From Typhlomys cinereus (Eukaryota; Chordata; Mammalia; Rodentia; Platacanthomyidae), in NCBI GenBank assembly GCA_023101885.1, contig JALPQD010000637.1:247508-311507 (forward strand): DNA of 64,000 nt, read 5' to 3'. The translations under genes were made by a program, and so were the position numbers. Shown here piece after piece: positions 1 through 11,936 of this stretch. Under the pieces are notes generated by a model. That model was not told where the DNA came from and did no database searches. It saw only the letters and a program-made list of their open reading frames with translations. Each line of letters begins with the position of its first letter. Position 1 is the first letter of the stretch.

Positions 1-269
1 CCATAAGCCCTTTCTCTTGTTCCCCTTAAGCATAAGATCACTACTATGGCTGTCAATCCCTTGCCTCCAGGGGTCTCGGTGCCCTTAACAGATGCTAGAC
101 TTTATGAGGGCAACAGTGCACTGGACATTGCGCAGGGCATGCAAAGTCCCATTATGATTGCTTTGGCCCCAACTATTGTTGAGAATCTTGCAAATCGTTG
201 CTCCTCCCATCCTTTTGCTCTTACAATCTTACCGCCCCCTCTTCCGCAAATGTCCCTGAGCTCCAGGAA
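1..269 (-). mobile_element. L1 3' UTR fragment, type A, cut by window edge
   Basis: Near-identical to 43350-43618 and related to 16600-16915 and the inverse copy at 21400-21650, all joined to the 3' UTR of a lineage-specific L1. Similarity stops at about 269, where unique sequence begins, which marks the 5' truncation point. The 3' end lies before position 1. Confidence 0.8.
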
Positions 270-291
270 GGTCTTGAGTTCTTACAGCTAA
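46..291 (+). other. Open frame antisense to L1 3' UTR (copy 1)
   Basis: An 81-codon frame starting MAVNPLPPG, antisense to the L1. Homologous frames are open at 16684-16920, 21310-21603 (-), 38496-38726 and 43395-43631. This is not annotated as a gene. It may be open only through recent common descent; see findings. Confidence 0.4.
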
Positions 292-497
292 AGATTTTGT
301 TCTTTTAGTAGGGAGTAGAAACAGAGCGGTGACCTTCATTTTAGAGATGCTGGTGAATGAGAAGAACTTTAGTTCCATTTTCCACAACCACGTGACTTTT
401 GAGTTGGTCTCTCTAAACTTGATAGTCGGAAGGGATGCTGCCAGGTTATCACGAGCCAAGAAAATGTCGTGGAGAAAATGCATTGCTTTCGGTTGCT

Positions 498-600
498 TGG
501 TTTTTGAGACAGGGTCTTCTTGGGAAGCCCGGGCCGGACTGGATGCCTTGCTCAGTTTCCCTGGGATTGCCAGCCGCGCACTACCACACTCGGTCAGAGG
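498..600 (-). mobile_element. B1 SINE fragment
   Basis: Reads as an inverted B1 (7SL-derived) unit: TTTTTGAGACAGGGTCT, then a CTGGG-ATTG block corresponding to the B1 left end on the opposite strand. Diverged and short. Confidence 0.65.
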
Positions 601-689
601 CTGCTTTTTATTTATGAACAGAAACTAAAAGATGTTTTGGTCAAGTACTTTGTTATAACAGTCAATAGCAGAAGACATGGTGGTCATGT

Positions 690-704
690 TTGTGTGTGTG
701 TGCA

Positions 705-743
<39 letters not shown>

Positions 744-944
744 ATCACTGTGTGTTCCCGTGGATCAAGGGTGACTTCAGCAATCATCCAGGATTGCTTC
801 TACCTCCTTTTTGCTTCATTCTGCGATTTCCCAGGCTTCATCCATCAGGGCCGGAAACACAAGCTCTGTTCTGCCTGGCGTTTTTGAGTGAGACCTGGGA
901 TCCATACTCAGGACCTTCTGCTTGTGAGGCCATCTCTCCAGCCC
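690..944 (-). mobile_element. tRNA-derived SINE (B2-like head, foreign body) with (TG)n tail
   Basis: On the - strand it starts with GGGCTGGAGAGATGGCC and ends in a CA repeat (+ strand TG at 689-742). The body (ATCCTGGAT, CCTGGCG, GACCTTCTGC blocks) is shared with copies at 10848, 34627 and 62110. About 18 bp covering the A-box region (the TTAACCCCTGAG part of other copies) is missing. Confidence 0.8.
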
Positions 945-1202
945 TCACTGATTTCTTAAAAGAGCTTTGGCATATCACTTCACTAATATTCCTGTTGTAA
1001 AACAATCTGTAAGTCGAGCAATATTGGAGTTTTATGAAATTAAAGATATGAATACTTTATAGAATATTTACTCCATGTAAGTGCTATCTCAAAAGGCAGA
1101 ATTCTAATGTCACATAATTATCTAGACACATAATTGATTTTCCTTTAATGGGATTATCCTTGTAAGTCCTCAGTACATTTTAAAGTCAAAGAGTTACTAC
1201 TT

Positions 1203-1496
1203 TAAAATAATTAATTGTAAGGGGGGGATGCCCCTATCAGTGAGGGTGACCTGAGGAGGGGCAACTTTGTATGTCACAAGAGGCCTGAACTTCCACAAGA
1301 GTAGACAAGCCAGAGGGAACCTTGGGGTCCATAGAAGTGGCTAGGTAGAAGGATGGGAGGGAGTGGGATGGATTGATGAGGGAAAGCAAGGGGAATGGGA
1401 GGTAAGGGGGATGGAGGGAAGCAGGGATTAGTACTCAATATGCTTGTAAAAATAAATAAAAATTGAAAGGTTGGAAAACATAAAATAATTGATTGT
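1203..1496 (+). mobile_element. Short L1 3' end, type C, with target-site duplication
   Basis: The insert (1219-1480) ends in an A-rich tail after a GGGAGGG-rich tract and is homologous to 42250-42612. It is flanked by 16-bp repeats at 1203-1218 and 1481-1496 (TAAAATAATT[A/G]ATTGT, one mismatch). A 5'-truncated L1 insertion is the simplest reading. Confidence 0.8.
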
Positions 1497-1674
1497 GTTG
1501 GGCTTGATGCTCAAGTCTTTTACCTGTAACTTTTTGTTACAAATCATTGTCAGTACAAAGGAAAGTACAAAGGAAAGCTCCCTTTAGATCATAACCTAGG
1601 TAACATTGTGCTAGATATAGCATCACTTTATTTTGTTCAAAATGTTTACTAATATGACTTATTATTTTGTTGAG

Positions 1675-1875
1675 GCATATGGAGAGAGAAAGAGAGAAAG
1701 AGAGAGAGAAAGAGAGCAAAGGTGAGCACATTTATGCCTCTGCATGTGGGTGGAGGTTAGAGGTCAACTTTCGGAAGTCCTTTCTCTCCTGCCATCACGT
1801 GGCTTCCAGAAGAGATTGGACTTGGGTCACCGGGTTTCTGAGCAGGTAACTTTTCCACTAATCTATTTTGCTGAC
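1675..1875 (-). mobile_element. B2-like SINE
   Basis: Inverted B2-type body: a (GA)n tail side at 1681-1720, then GGTTAGAGGTCAACTTTCGGAAG, ending in a degraded head near 1870. Resembles copies at 7200, 27165 and 36300. Confidence 0.6.
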
Positions 1876-1889
1876 CCCCTAAGAAAGTT

Positions 1890-2440
1890 TATTTTTTACT
1901 TAAAACATTTATTTGATAAAATTATGTATTCATATTTGTGATGATTTGATATATGCTATGTAATAATTTTACAGCCAAATTAATGAATGCACTCATTACC
2001 ATCCATAATTACCCCTTTGTATGTATGTAGTTAAGACAATGGAAATGTAGCTAAATTGTAAATTTGTTTATCAAGTGTTAAGCATATAAGAGCACTGTTA
2101 ACTCTAGTTGCCATGCTGGATAGACCTTTGATCCCCACAGCTTATTCATCTTATAAGTGAAAATTTGTTTCCTTTAAATGATGTCTTTCCATTTCTCATA
2201 TCCACTACCTCCAAGACTCTGGAAGCCACACTTTATCCTCTGCATCTGTGATTTAATACATTTGAGATTATATGATGTTTTCATTTTGTGCCTGGAGAAA
2301 TTATTTGCTACAATAATAGAGGCATTATTTAAGATAATGGCTCTAAGTCCCTCTGTCCTGACAAATGGCAGGGTTTCCTTCTCCTAAAACGACTTGGTAG
2401 TATCCATGTATATATGTCACATTTCACTGTTTCATTTGTC
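1890..2440 (-). mobile_element. Ancient L1 (L1M-type) 3' end
   Basis: The block with ACTGTTAACTCTAGTTGCCATG, then ACCTTTGATCCCCACAG and CTTATAAGTG, follows the 3' UTR of old mammalian L1 read in antisense. Heavily diverged; boundaries are approximate. Confidence 0.55.
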
Positions 2441-4199
2441 AGTAGACTCTTAGATTGTCTCTAAAACTTTCTGTTTTTCCAGAGTGCCTGATTTGAATAG
2501 TTACAGGTTGATTTTAGAGCAGATGATACAGTCCCTGACTTCACTCGAATAATATTTTAATATTAGTCATCTTTACATTAAAGTCACAAATTTGGTGCCT
2601 TGTTAAAAAGTTTCTTATGTTCCCTCTTTGTTTGTCTTCATGTTGTATTTTGCAGAGATTGCTTAACCTTTGCTTATATCTCAAAGTCAAAACTATATTT
2701 TATTTTTTGAAGTAATTGATCATGGATACTATTATGTCATTCCAACTTCTAAATCATCTGCCCATAAATCTCCATTCTGCTCTTTCTATAGTAACCAGAG
2801 TCTCCCCTACCAAATCTGATTTATCTGTATCTATTTTTTTTCCCTCCTGAGCACAGGTAAATCATTGGGTCATTTTGCAGGGATGCTCAGTCTGGGATAT
2901 ATTTCAATCATTCGCTTTCTTTTTTTCTGCGTGATAACTCACACAGTTGCATCTCTCTGTAATAAATTCCTCCAATGGATCAGAAATAATTTTTTCTCAG
3001 CAATTACAATTTTATGATTGCAACTGTAGGCATCTGCACTTTATCACTCTCCAGATCTGAGTCTGGCAGTGCATGGAGAGCAAAGCCTATTTATGCAGAA
3101 TTGCGTGTCAAAGAATTTACATCTCTGTGTTGTATACTCTCTGAAGGGAATATAAACATTGAGATCATGCTGCAGTCATTATCTAATGGGCCTATCAATA
3201 ATCTTATTTATCCAAAAATGCAATTTTCTGTGTGTCAGATTCATGTTGAATGTGAGTTGAAGGAGTTAACTAACTCAAAATCTCCTAAAAACAACACATT
3301 CCTTTTAATATCTTATCTTTTATGAAGTTCTTTTTTGTCAAGGATTCAAATGTATTTTATGATACAAGTATATTCCATGTTTTCAAGAGATAAATATAGA
3401 TTAGAATAACAACAATGACCATAATTTTTCTGGCTTTCAGCACTAACTCTTACAGGATCTCTACCACGGCTCTTTCTCTAATCCTATTTTCAGTGTCTTC
3501 CATCTATTTTTGGGGGGGAGTTTCCTTAGGATTAGCTTTTCTATGTCTATAATTGGACAAGATTAAGAATAACTGTTAACTCCTGATTTAGTCAGCCCAA
3601 TCAAAGTTATGTGGTAATGAGACAACCCCCAAATCACAGAGGTTTAATAAAATTCATTTTCTCTTTAAGCTAAAAGTTCAGTGCAAGTTAGTTGGGGCCT
3701 CTGATCAATACCAGTTCTTGGGGACCTTGGCTGACTTTTCACTGTCATTGCAACAAGGACAAGAAGCCATAATGAATTATGCAGGACTCTTCACAGTCCA
3801 CCTAGATGTGATATATATGACTATTCATGTCGTCTTTGGTAAAGGAAGCAGGATGGCCAAAGTGAATGGTGGCCATGCAGTCCTGAACATGCCTGTATAT
3901 TCCTCGTGTTCTCCTCCATCTTCTGTGAGATCATCTTGACACCCTTGTCCCAACTGACTTGACTGGCGGTTGGGGGGACCAAGTGGCAATTGTAGGCTGG
4001 TAAGAAGCCTGTGAGGCACTCGTGCTTGAGAGCTCTGCCTCTGGGAGGTGATCAGGATCCGATCCTCTTGCCCCCGCTAAGGGAGACCTCCTCATTCCTT
4101 AGTTGTGATGTGGGTTCTTTGAATCTAGAACCAATGAATATAAGAGATGATCAGGAAAAAAGAAGAGGTGATAATATGAATATAAGAGCTTAGCGAGGA
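2441..4199. other. Diverged intron sequence, no supported feature
   Basis: AT-rich with no intact frame. 3600-3900 has a CAACCCCCAAATCACAG-type motif reminiscent of an old eutherian LTR, but too weak to name. Confidence 0.5.
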
Positions 4200-4650
4200 C
4201 ACAGGTGTGGTCAGATTCTATCTTCTGGACATGATAGACCTATCATACCCACAAACTCCCTGTGACTATGTAAACTTCCACAAGACCTGCCCAGGATTTG
4301 GCCTAACAACATTTCACGTGGAAGAGAAAAGATCTCAAGAGGCTTCATGCCTTCCTCAGAGACTGTCGAGGGTTAATGCTGGTAGGGGGAGGGGGATGGG
4401 AAAGGTGCACATACTGACACAGGATTAATTCTGTAGTTAACGCTCAGGCAAGTGTCATCAAATGCAAACCAGATGGTACATGGTGCTCCACATATGCAAA
4501 AAGACATGAAAGTAAGAGCGAGACTGGTAGGGAAGAAGGAGGAGTATAATGGAAAAGGGAGGGAGGGCGGCATTGGGGACCAACGTGTGAAAATACCATA
4601 AATTCCCTGTTTTATGTATGAAACTCAGATAACAAAAATAAAAAATTAAA
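4200..4650 (+). mobile_element. Probable L1 3' UTR of an older rodent subfamily
   Basis: Runs from a GACATGATAGACCT block through a G-rich purine tract (4383-4400, 4553-4570) to an A-rich end near 4645. This layout matches rodent L1 3' UTRs, but the sequence differs from types A, B and C here. Confidence 0.5.
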
Positions 4651-5637
4651 AAGATGATCGATAAGAACAAAACATTTATTAATGTCACATGTGCATGAGG
4701 ATCTTCATAAGAGAATGAAATCTGAAGAAATAACTGGAGTGCGATGCTCTGATACTGTTTTTGACAATGAATTTGTGAATGAATGACAGGATTAATGGCT
4801 TTCTGGGCCATGAGAGTAAGTTCTAAGGGTGCTAAGAGATAAATAGTGAGACAAACATGGAAGCCTGGGAAGTAAAGAGGTTCTGGAAAGTGTTTGTTTA
4901 CTTGGGTTCATTGCTGATCCAAGTACCAGTTTTCGGTATATGAGACTAGTTTGCAGTCTTGGTTTGCGAAAGATATTCCTTCCATAAGAATCTCTCTGAC
5001 TCACTCCGCGTCGGTTAGATCAGGCCAGATGACTGTTTCTGAAGTCCACCTCCTCAAACGAATTCAGCTGGAAATAATGTGTGAAGTAGTTTGGAATATT
5101 TTGAGATGGCATTTTTTTTTTTTTTAACTTTTACCACCTTCCCTTTGGGAGGTCACTGTAGCTGGAGAGATAAGCAGTGGCCATCTGAGTTAACCAGGTG
5201 CAAAACTGAAAAACAAAGAAGTGGAGTGTGAACAGGCAGCAATAACTCTTCCAAACACGTGCTTTTAATTTCTCCCAGACCTTGGGATAACACGTAGTGA
5301 AACAGAGAAAAGAAGCGTGCAAGCAGTCACCAGATCAGTTTATGCAAATAGCTGCCAGGATGCCCAAAGGGTCAGTGGTCCACTCCTCTATGGACAGACC
5401 CGATTGGCTTCCAGGTAGCAGGCAAGGACATCCTCCCTGTTGGGTTGTTAGCCTGCAAGAATATAATTTCCCTTTGTATCTTCAGAAAATAAATCACCAT
5501 TTGTGGCTGTCCGTCATTCCTGTAGGTTGTTTTGGATGAGCCTTGTGCCATTCGCTCATGCATCTTCGGTTTCTAGCTACAAGCTTGTCTTCCCCTTGCT
5601 GATTGTTCCATCCATCTAATGTATGCCAGGATTAATC
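4651..5637. other. Intron sequence, no supported feature
   Basis: Mixed sequence with a T run at 5110-5126. No repeat family, RNA or exon recognised. Confidence 0.5.
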
Positions 5638-5800
5638 CTGAAGGTTTGTGCAGTTAGGCATATAGGCGTCAGCTTGACGATTGAAGGCTGAGCTCTGGGC
5701 ACAATTAGGAAGAATTAGCGCTCAAGCAAGCCTGCGGGAGGTTGTCTAACTGATAGGGAGGACCCAGCCATGGTGGGTGGGCCATTCCCTGAACGGGAGG
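5638..5800 (-). mobile_element. 410-bp interspersed repeat, copy in opposite orientation
   Basis: TCAGCTTGACGATTGAAGG, GAGCTCTGGGCACA and TTGTCTAACTGATAGGGAGG are the reverse complement of blocks near the right end of copies at 35190, 58753 and 62536. Homology fades after about 5800. Confidence 0.65.
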
Positions 5801-6621
5801 GTGAGATGGGGGGCTGCTTCAGTTAGTTGCCATCTTCAGCAGACTTTGTCGTCTTGCCGTCTGTCCAGTGAGGTTTACGCCCATCAGTAATCCTGTGGAT
5901 ACGGTGTGGCCAGTGCTCTTGGCTCCTGGAGTGGGTGTGAGCTCTATTACCAAAATGGACTAAGAATTGTAACCTGAATTGTGACAAAGGATAAAACTCC
6001 CTTATTTCTCTAAGCTTTTGTATTGTGAATTTACAGGCACTAATCCAGGTAAAATACAACAAGGTTCTAAGGAAATTTCACCTAAAACTGTGTATCCATA
6101 TGGTATTCTTGTAGAGTCTGTTCTAAGCAAATATGTTAGGATTTTGATAATTATTTCAACAAGTAATCGTATTATAAATTGAATATCTCTTAAATACTTA
6201 TAGGTATAATACTTAGTAAGTATGACAATGTTATTTTATGGCTGAATGAAGAAAATAAACTCAATTCCGACTCAATACTGTTTTAAAGTTTCAAGTGATT
6301 CCACTATAAGCTGAGTTGATTCTAACAAAGAGAATCCTTGAATTTCTGAGTTCTTTTACTGCCATAAAACTGTTCCTGTGGGAAAGTGTTAGATTATAGT
6401 ATTTCTTCAGAAACAGATAGTTGAGGAAAGAAGAAAGCTGCTTTTTCAAATTAAAATGAGAGTAAGAAAAGAAACCAGTGGTTAATGGACTAAAATACTG
6501 GGAATCTGGCTTGAGCATGTGAGACAGACCTAAAAATCTCAAAGTCCCTCAGACCTGGGAGCTTTGAGATCTCTGTGGACAGGGTTTTGTCTGCATATGC
6601 TCCGCAGCTTGCTTTCTACAC

Positions 6622-7093
6622 TGTATTAGTCAGGGTTCTCTCGAGGAACAAAACAGAGAATGAATATATGTAAAAGGAAGTTATTGGACCGATGAACAAG
6701 ATAGGTCTAGATGGTCCAGGAGTCGCTGCCTGAAGCTGCTCAGTTCAGGAGCCGAATATCTCTACGGTCCAGCCTGTGCTTAAGGCCAGAGGATTCTTGG
6801 AGAGTCTCTGGACTTCAGTCATGTTGGAAGGTCAGATCATCTGGGTTCTGATGTCAGTGAAGAATGGCAGCAGCAGGAAAGATGAGTTTGATAGCACATG
6901 GGAAAAAAGGGTTGGGAGAGAGAGAGAGAGAGCTTTCTTGTGGTCTGCCATTGGAAGGTACCACCCACATTTAATGTTGGTATTGTATTTCAAATATCTT
7001 AATGTAGCTAATCTAGATAATCCCTTCATTTGGGTTGGTGACTGATCTTTTAATTAATCCCAGTCAAACTGATAACCAAGATTAACTATCACA
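6622..7093 (+). mobile_element. Solitary ERVL-type LTR
   Basis: Starts TGTATTAGTCAGGGTTCTC and ends AACTATCACA, giving TG...CA termini over 472 bp. Flanking 5-mers TACAC and TAGAC could be a decayed 5-bp duplication. The opening and closing motifs are those of an ancient eutherian LTR family; the exact family needs a library search. A GA microsatellite lies at 6917-6934. Confidence 0.65.
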
Positions 7094-7199
7094 TAGACCC
7101 TTTCTTCTACTGACTTTGATGTTCTCTCTACTCAGTCCAATATTGTTCTGTTTTCCTGGATTCTCTGACCATCTTGTGTCCCTTCCACTGTTAGTATTT

Positions 7200-7380
7200 T
7201 ATTTATTTATTTGAGAGAAAGAAGGAGAGAGGAAAAGAAGGCTATGCATGGATGGATGTCAGAGAACAGCTTTTAGAAGTCAGCTGTCTCCTTCCATCTT
7301 GTGGGATTCTGAGAATTGAACTTGGATCCTCAGGTTTGCAAGCTGGTGCCTTACCCACTGAGCTATCTCCCTGAGCTGAG
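7200..7380 (-). mobile_element. B2-like SINE
   Basis: Inverted: A-rich tail as TTTATTTATTTATTTGAGAG at the left, GAACTTGGATCCTCAGG (B-box side), and GAGCTATCTCCCTGAGC at the head. Confidence 0.7.
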
Positions 7381-7389
7381 TTTTGTTCC

Positions 7390-7545
7390 TTTGCTTGCTT
7401 GTTTGTTTGTTTGGTCCTTTGTTTGTTTGTTTATTTATTTATTTATTGTTGTTGAGACAGGGTCTCGCTATATATCCTAGGCAGGCCTTTCCGCCTCACC
7501 CTCCTGAGCGCTAGGATTATGGTGTGCCCATTTGACACCACTGCA
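7390..7545 (-). mobile_element. B1 SINE with degenerate A-rich tail
   Basis: GTTTGTTTGT/TTTATTTATT tail followed by TTGAGACAGGGTCTCGCTAT and CCTGAGCGCTAGGATTATGG, the classic inverted B1 landmarks. Confidence 0.8.
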
Positions 7546-8090
7546 AATATTTGATCTTTTAATCACAGCTCATCTTTTCCTCCATGAATTACTACTGATT
7601 GCATATTAGCTTTCAAATGTGGCACTTTTTCTTCTAAAGCGATTTCCTAGGCAGCCAGGTGGAATAGATGATAAACACAGATCCACCTGCCCTTTAAATA
7701 GATGCACGGGAGCAGTAGCGCTTCATCTTGCTGAATGGGTGGGAGAGTTCCCGTCTCTGCAGACGTGGTCATGTACACTGCTTGAAATGACTCGGCTCAT
7801 CTGCGAGTCTCTGGGGCTCTTTCAGAACACATCACAGTCTTAAGAGAGAGCCGTGGCTGGAACCTGGTGTGACTCAGGGTCAGTGTTGGAGAATGCTTTC
7901 TGTGCAGGTCTAGATAGTTGAGTTTTAGCTTTGATGGCCAGAGAATCTCCACTGTAAATGCTATTCGGCCACAGTGTGAAGCTACAACGTATAAACAAAC
8001 AGACATGGCATGTGCCAATGAGTCTTGAGAATGTTCAGAAACAGGCAAGTGGCCTCATTTATCTCCAGGGAAATTTTCAGGGTCTTCTTT
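7546..8090. other. Intron sequence, no supported feature
   Basis: No recognisable repeat or exon. Short open frames here have no domain. Confidence 0.5.
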
Positions 8091-8094
8091 TTTT

Positions 8095-8122
8095 GCGTGT
8101 ATATGTATTTGCAAGAGTGCAC

Positions 8123-8157
<35 letters not shown>

Positions 8158-8281
8158 GGGCCCCAAGGGAGACACGGGGAAACCATCCTGGATTGCTCTA
8201 CCTTCTTATTGCTTTGCTTCCGCGTTCCTAGGCCCCTCCTTCCAGGGCCAGGGATGGATACTGCTGCCGTATCCACCTACC
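8095..8281 (-). mobile_element. tRNA-derived SINE, head missing
   Basis: The (GT)n at 8123-8154 is the tail on the - strand; then ATCCTGGATTGCTCTACC and CCAGGGCCAGG body blocks shared with copies at 20587 and 31881. The head with the tRNA boxes is absent. Confidence 0.7.
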
Positions 8282-8689
8282 GCCACTTTCCTGTGAAAAG
8301 AATGTCAGCATTGACTGACCTGTGGGCTTGAAGCCGCCGGGACCCAGGCCCCCCCCCCTAATCTCAGCTCTTCTGCTGAAGACCTTGGCCCTCAGGACAG
8401 GCTGCCCCGTGGCACCGCATCAGTGATGGGGGCAGCTCCTGTCTTGTTTTGGCAGCATTTACTCTTGTCTACTGACCATTGTCCACAGTTTATTCGGGTC
8501 GACAGCTGGACAGAAACTCTATTTCTCTTTAAATGGTAATGGCTCATAGCAACTTCCCAAAGCACCTGGATGATACTTGTCGAAGTCGATCCTGATGCCC
8601 CCAGCACTACCCTGGCTCCTGGGAGCTTCACTGCTCGTCACTACGGTGGTGGCCGCCCTGACTCATGTGTCCCCAAAGATCCGGGTCAT

Positions 8690-8821
8690 CTTCTCTCTGG
8701 TTGGAACTGCAGCAGCCGAAAGCAAAGAGCCAGCCTGGCATTTTTATGTGGGATCTGGAGACTGAACTCAGGTTCTTTTTCTAGGGAGGCAAAAGCTTTA
8801 ACCCCTGAGCCATCTCTCCAG
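8690..8821 (-). mobile_element. tRNA-derived SINE, head half
   Basis: CCTGGCATTTTTATGTGGGA, CTGAACTCAGG and TTTAACCCCTGAGCCATC mark the inverted body, B box and A box. The left part is replaced by unrelated sequence. Confidence 0.75.
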
Positions 8822-9023
8822 TTCACGATTGACCATTTTCTTACAGGGACATTCTGCCCCCACCGCCTCAACACTGGTATGAAAGGGGTACTACCTCACA
8901 CACGGTTGAGGGCTTCCTGGGCTATACATTATGATGGAGGGTTTGTGCTTCGGCCCTATTGGAGACACAAAAGTCTCATCTGGGAGAAGAGTGCTCAGCA
9001 GGCTCCTGTTGAGATTTTATTGC

Positions 9024-9180
9024 CTAGTGGTCTCCAACCCTTCTTGCACATTGAAGTCACTCAGGGAGTTTCCCAAATCCCAATGCCCAGGCCTCACACA
9101 AAGCCGACTAAATCGGAATCTCCAGGAGTGGAGCAGGCAGTGGTTTTGAAGGCTCCTGGGTGACCTCGGTATAGGAACTG
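9024..9180 (+). mobile_element. MER5-like hAT (Charlie) DNA transposon relic
   Basis: AGTGGTCTCCAACCCTTC, TGCCCAGGCCTCACAC, TCGGAATCTCCAGGAGTGG and GGCTCCTGGGTGAC follow the order of MER5A/B, an ancient eutherian non-autonomous hAT element. Ends are degraded. Confidence 0.7.
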
Positions 9181-9318
9181 CAGTGAGCAGGGCTCCGCCT
9201 CTGGGCCCAGGCTCGCCTTAAAGCCGTAAGCACCTGCCCTCCCGTGCGGTTCTAACTTTAGAGTTGCCTTTAGATGCATCAATAGATCTGTCTTAGCAGA
9301 GTATGCATCTGTGCAGAA

Positions 9319-9452
9319 GTGAGGCCTATAAATTTTTTAAATATATTTTTTATTATTTCCGCTCATACAAACTTAATAGGTAGACCAGTTCCCTCCCTCC
9401 CTCCTCCTTCCCCCGAACCCCCTGTTCCCCCTCCCTGTGAGGCCTATAAATT
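9319..9452 (-). mobile_element. Very short L1 type A 3' end with perfect 16-bp target duplication
   Basis: The insert is 9335-9436 (102 bp): AT-rich start, ATTATTTCCGCTCATACAAAC and a pyrimidine tract identical in layout to 16430-16520. Flanks are exact 16-bp copies, GTGAGGCCTATAAATT, at 9319-9334 and 9437-9452. Confidence 0.88.
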
Positions 9453-10554
9453 AAGGCTTAATAAATGTGGTTTGTGACTTTGCAGAGGACTTTCTTTAAG
9501 GTAAAATTTTGCCTTAGTTCTGATATGTAAGATACTGTTTTTTTTTCTTTCCCAATTTAGATACATTTTCTTGTATTCTCCACCTTTTATCTATAATAGA
9601 TTTGAAATATTAAATGCAGTGAAAATGCATCTTATCATACATGTAAGCTTAATGTAACCTTTCTTTTTGATGTTGGCAGAGCATCAAAGATACTTTGGTG
9701 TCTTTATCTTTTGCAAGAGATCTGACCTTTCCCGTGAGCACCTGCCTGTAAGGATTAGGATTCATGTCTTGTATTTTAGCCAATAAAAGCAGTTTCTTTT
9801 GGTATGTGCTCAGTGTCTTTGGATAAACATCCCAGGAGCAGGTGACTGGGGTAAGAGTTCTGTGTGTTTATATGGTAGTGATGGGACCTTTGGATTCATG
9901 TGGTGACTTCTGATCACCTAGAATAAGCAACTAGCAAGACTAGGCAAATTCATGAGCTCTGTGTTTTATTGAAAGACTATAGCAAATTCCCAATGAAAAC
10001 CTCTCCAGATTTCCCTCCTGTCTCAAAGAATGTGTTCCAATTAATGACATGTCTTGCAATTAGTGGTATTTTAGGACTAAGGCATTATGGTAATTTCAAA
10101 GAAGTGATATGGGACATTAAAAGTCAAATGCTGCCCAATGGTTTCAAGACCAGTGACAGATATTTAGTGTCAGCAGCAGACGCAAACTGTTCAATTTAAA
10201 ACTGAGTGCCCGTTTTGAATTTACAAATGGGCTGCATGCAAGCCACATTTGGGTCGCTCTGCAATCATGAGCCCTCTGAATCTGATCATCATTTCTTCTG
10301 GTCTCTTTTTCCTTTTATTCGTACTGTGAGCAAGTGATCTCCCTCCCACTTTACTTCTTTTTTATTCTTTGACAGTGAAGGACAATGAAATTTAATCCTT
10401 TTCACCCCATATTATCCTACTTCATCTTCCTCCTTCTCCCATTGAAAACCTTTGAACAAGTTGCCCACCTACTTTTATGTCTTTTTATGTTTATGTGATC
10501 TGAGTTTAATAAGGATTGCCTACATTAACATGTGTCTAGGCATCAGCGAATGAT

Positions 10555-10557
<3 letters not shown>
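9453..10557. other. Intron sequence, no supported feature
   Basis: AT-rich, no repeat family recognised. A frame at 9969-10199 has no visible domain. Confidence 0.5.

Positions 10558-10598
<41 letters not shown>
10558..10598. repeat. (GT)n microsatellite
   Basis: About 20 uninterrupted TG units, not clearly attached to a SINE body. Confidence 0.9.
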
Positions 10599-10599
<1 letters not shown>

Positions 10600-10847
10600 T
10601 TCCTGAATAGCTTCAAGAAGATGGAACTTTATGTTAGGAGAGAACAGAGTAAATCTCATGGATTAATCTCCTCAGTTGAGGAGAAAGGCATCTGGAGACA
10701 GAGGAGTGAAATGCACAGAGAGCTTCATAAATCTGTGTGGGCAAATTATATTGGCTCACTTTATAGTTGACAGATGTAGAAGTGATTGTCAGATAAAACT
10801 GAACCATTGATGTAGGGCTTTATTTCTTTAAATTTTTTTTTTTTTGC

Positions 10848-10849
10848 AT

Positions 10850-10907
<58 letters not shown>

Positions 10908-11133
10908 GCACTGTGTGTCCCTGTGGAGGCCCAAGGGTAACTTTGGGAATCACCCTGAATTTTGCTACTTCTTCTTTGTCTTGCTCTGTAGTTTCCTAGG
11001 CTTCGTCTTCTAGGACTGGAAGTGTAGGCCCCCGTCATTTCTACCTGGTATTTTTACATGGGATCCGGGACCTCAACTCAGGACCTTCTGCTTGTGAGGC
11101 AGAGGCTTAACCTCTGAGTCATTTCTCCAGCCC
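10848..11133 (-). mobile_element. tRNA-derived SINE, near full length, long (TG)n tail
   Basis: (GT)n at 10851-10904 is the tail. The body carries ACTGTGTGTCCCTGTGGAGG, CCTGGTATTTTTACATGGGA, AACTCAGGACCTTCTGCTTG (B box side), GGCTTAACCTCTGAG (A box side) and head TTTCTCCAGCCC. Confidence 0.85.
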
Positions 11134-11936
11134 AGATATCGGACTTCCATATTTTATCATTGGCCACTCTCAGGGTGGGCCGCTGGCTGAAGGCCATGGT
11201 GGTGCTCCTGAACTGTGACATGGGAGATCAACCCTATTCTTTAGCTTAGTGTCGGCATTTGTCTGTTGGATTATTCACCTCTTACTTTCTTTCCTTCAAG
11301 CACTTAATGGCAACTGATGAGAAAGAATTGTTCTTTCCTGTTTCCTTGTTCAGCACTTCTTTGAGTTGGCAGTTTATTATAAACTATTAATTTTCAGTTT
11401 ATTAGGATGATTAGCATTTAATGTAGGCATAAAAGCAACATGAATGCCATTTCTCCTTTGCTTTTCCTCCTTATCTGTAAAAGTATTTGTAGAGAAAGAT
11501 TATTCTGCTTTTCTTATACTGAATTTGTTTCTAAATTGTTACTATATATAAACCTGACATTTTCTAAATAATAGTCACATTTGGAATGGAAAAAGCTGCA
11601 TTCTAGGGTTAATAGGTTAATAGTTGGATTTTCTAGGGAATAGCACCTTCAAATGCTGGGGGATCCCCAAGTTCAGTCCTGTGACTTTTTTTACCATTAT
11701 ACTTTTGTTTTAGGAGGTGTTGTCTGATTTCTGACTTTGAAAGTATTACTCCCAGATGGCTTTGAAATTTTTATAAGATTAGCAAAATTCCTGGTAGAGA
11801 GAATAACTAAATTGAAACGTAAGCTACAAGAAACACACCTCTAACTGTTATTCCTCTGAACTCCAAAATTGTAGAATAGTCTCATACTTCCAGTCTCTCT
11901 AGGCAAAACCAGCAGCCTCAACATTTGGCTTTTGGC
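11134..11936. other. Intron sequence, no supported feature
   Basis: AT-rich stretch with no recognisable repeat, RNA or exon. Confidence 0.5.

Noticed and set aside
3600..3940. Possible old LTR
   Set aside because: Only one or two motifs resemble a eutherian LTR family, not enough to name or bound it.
8570..9163. 197-codon open frame on +
   Set aside because: It runs through a tRNA-derived SINE (8690-8821) and a MER5-like element (9024-9180), with no domain and no splice context.
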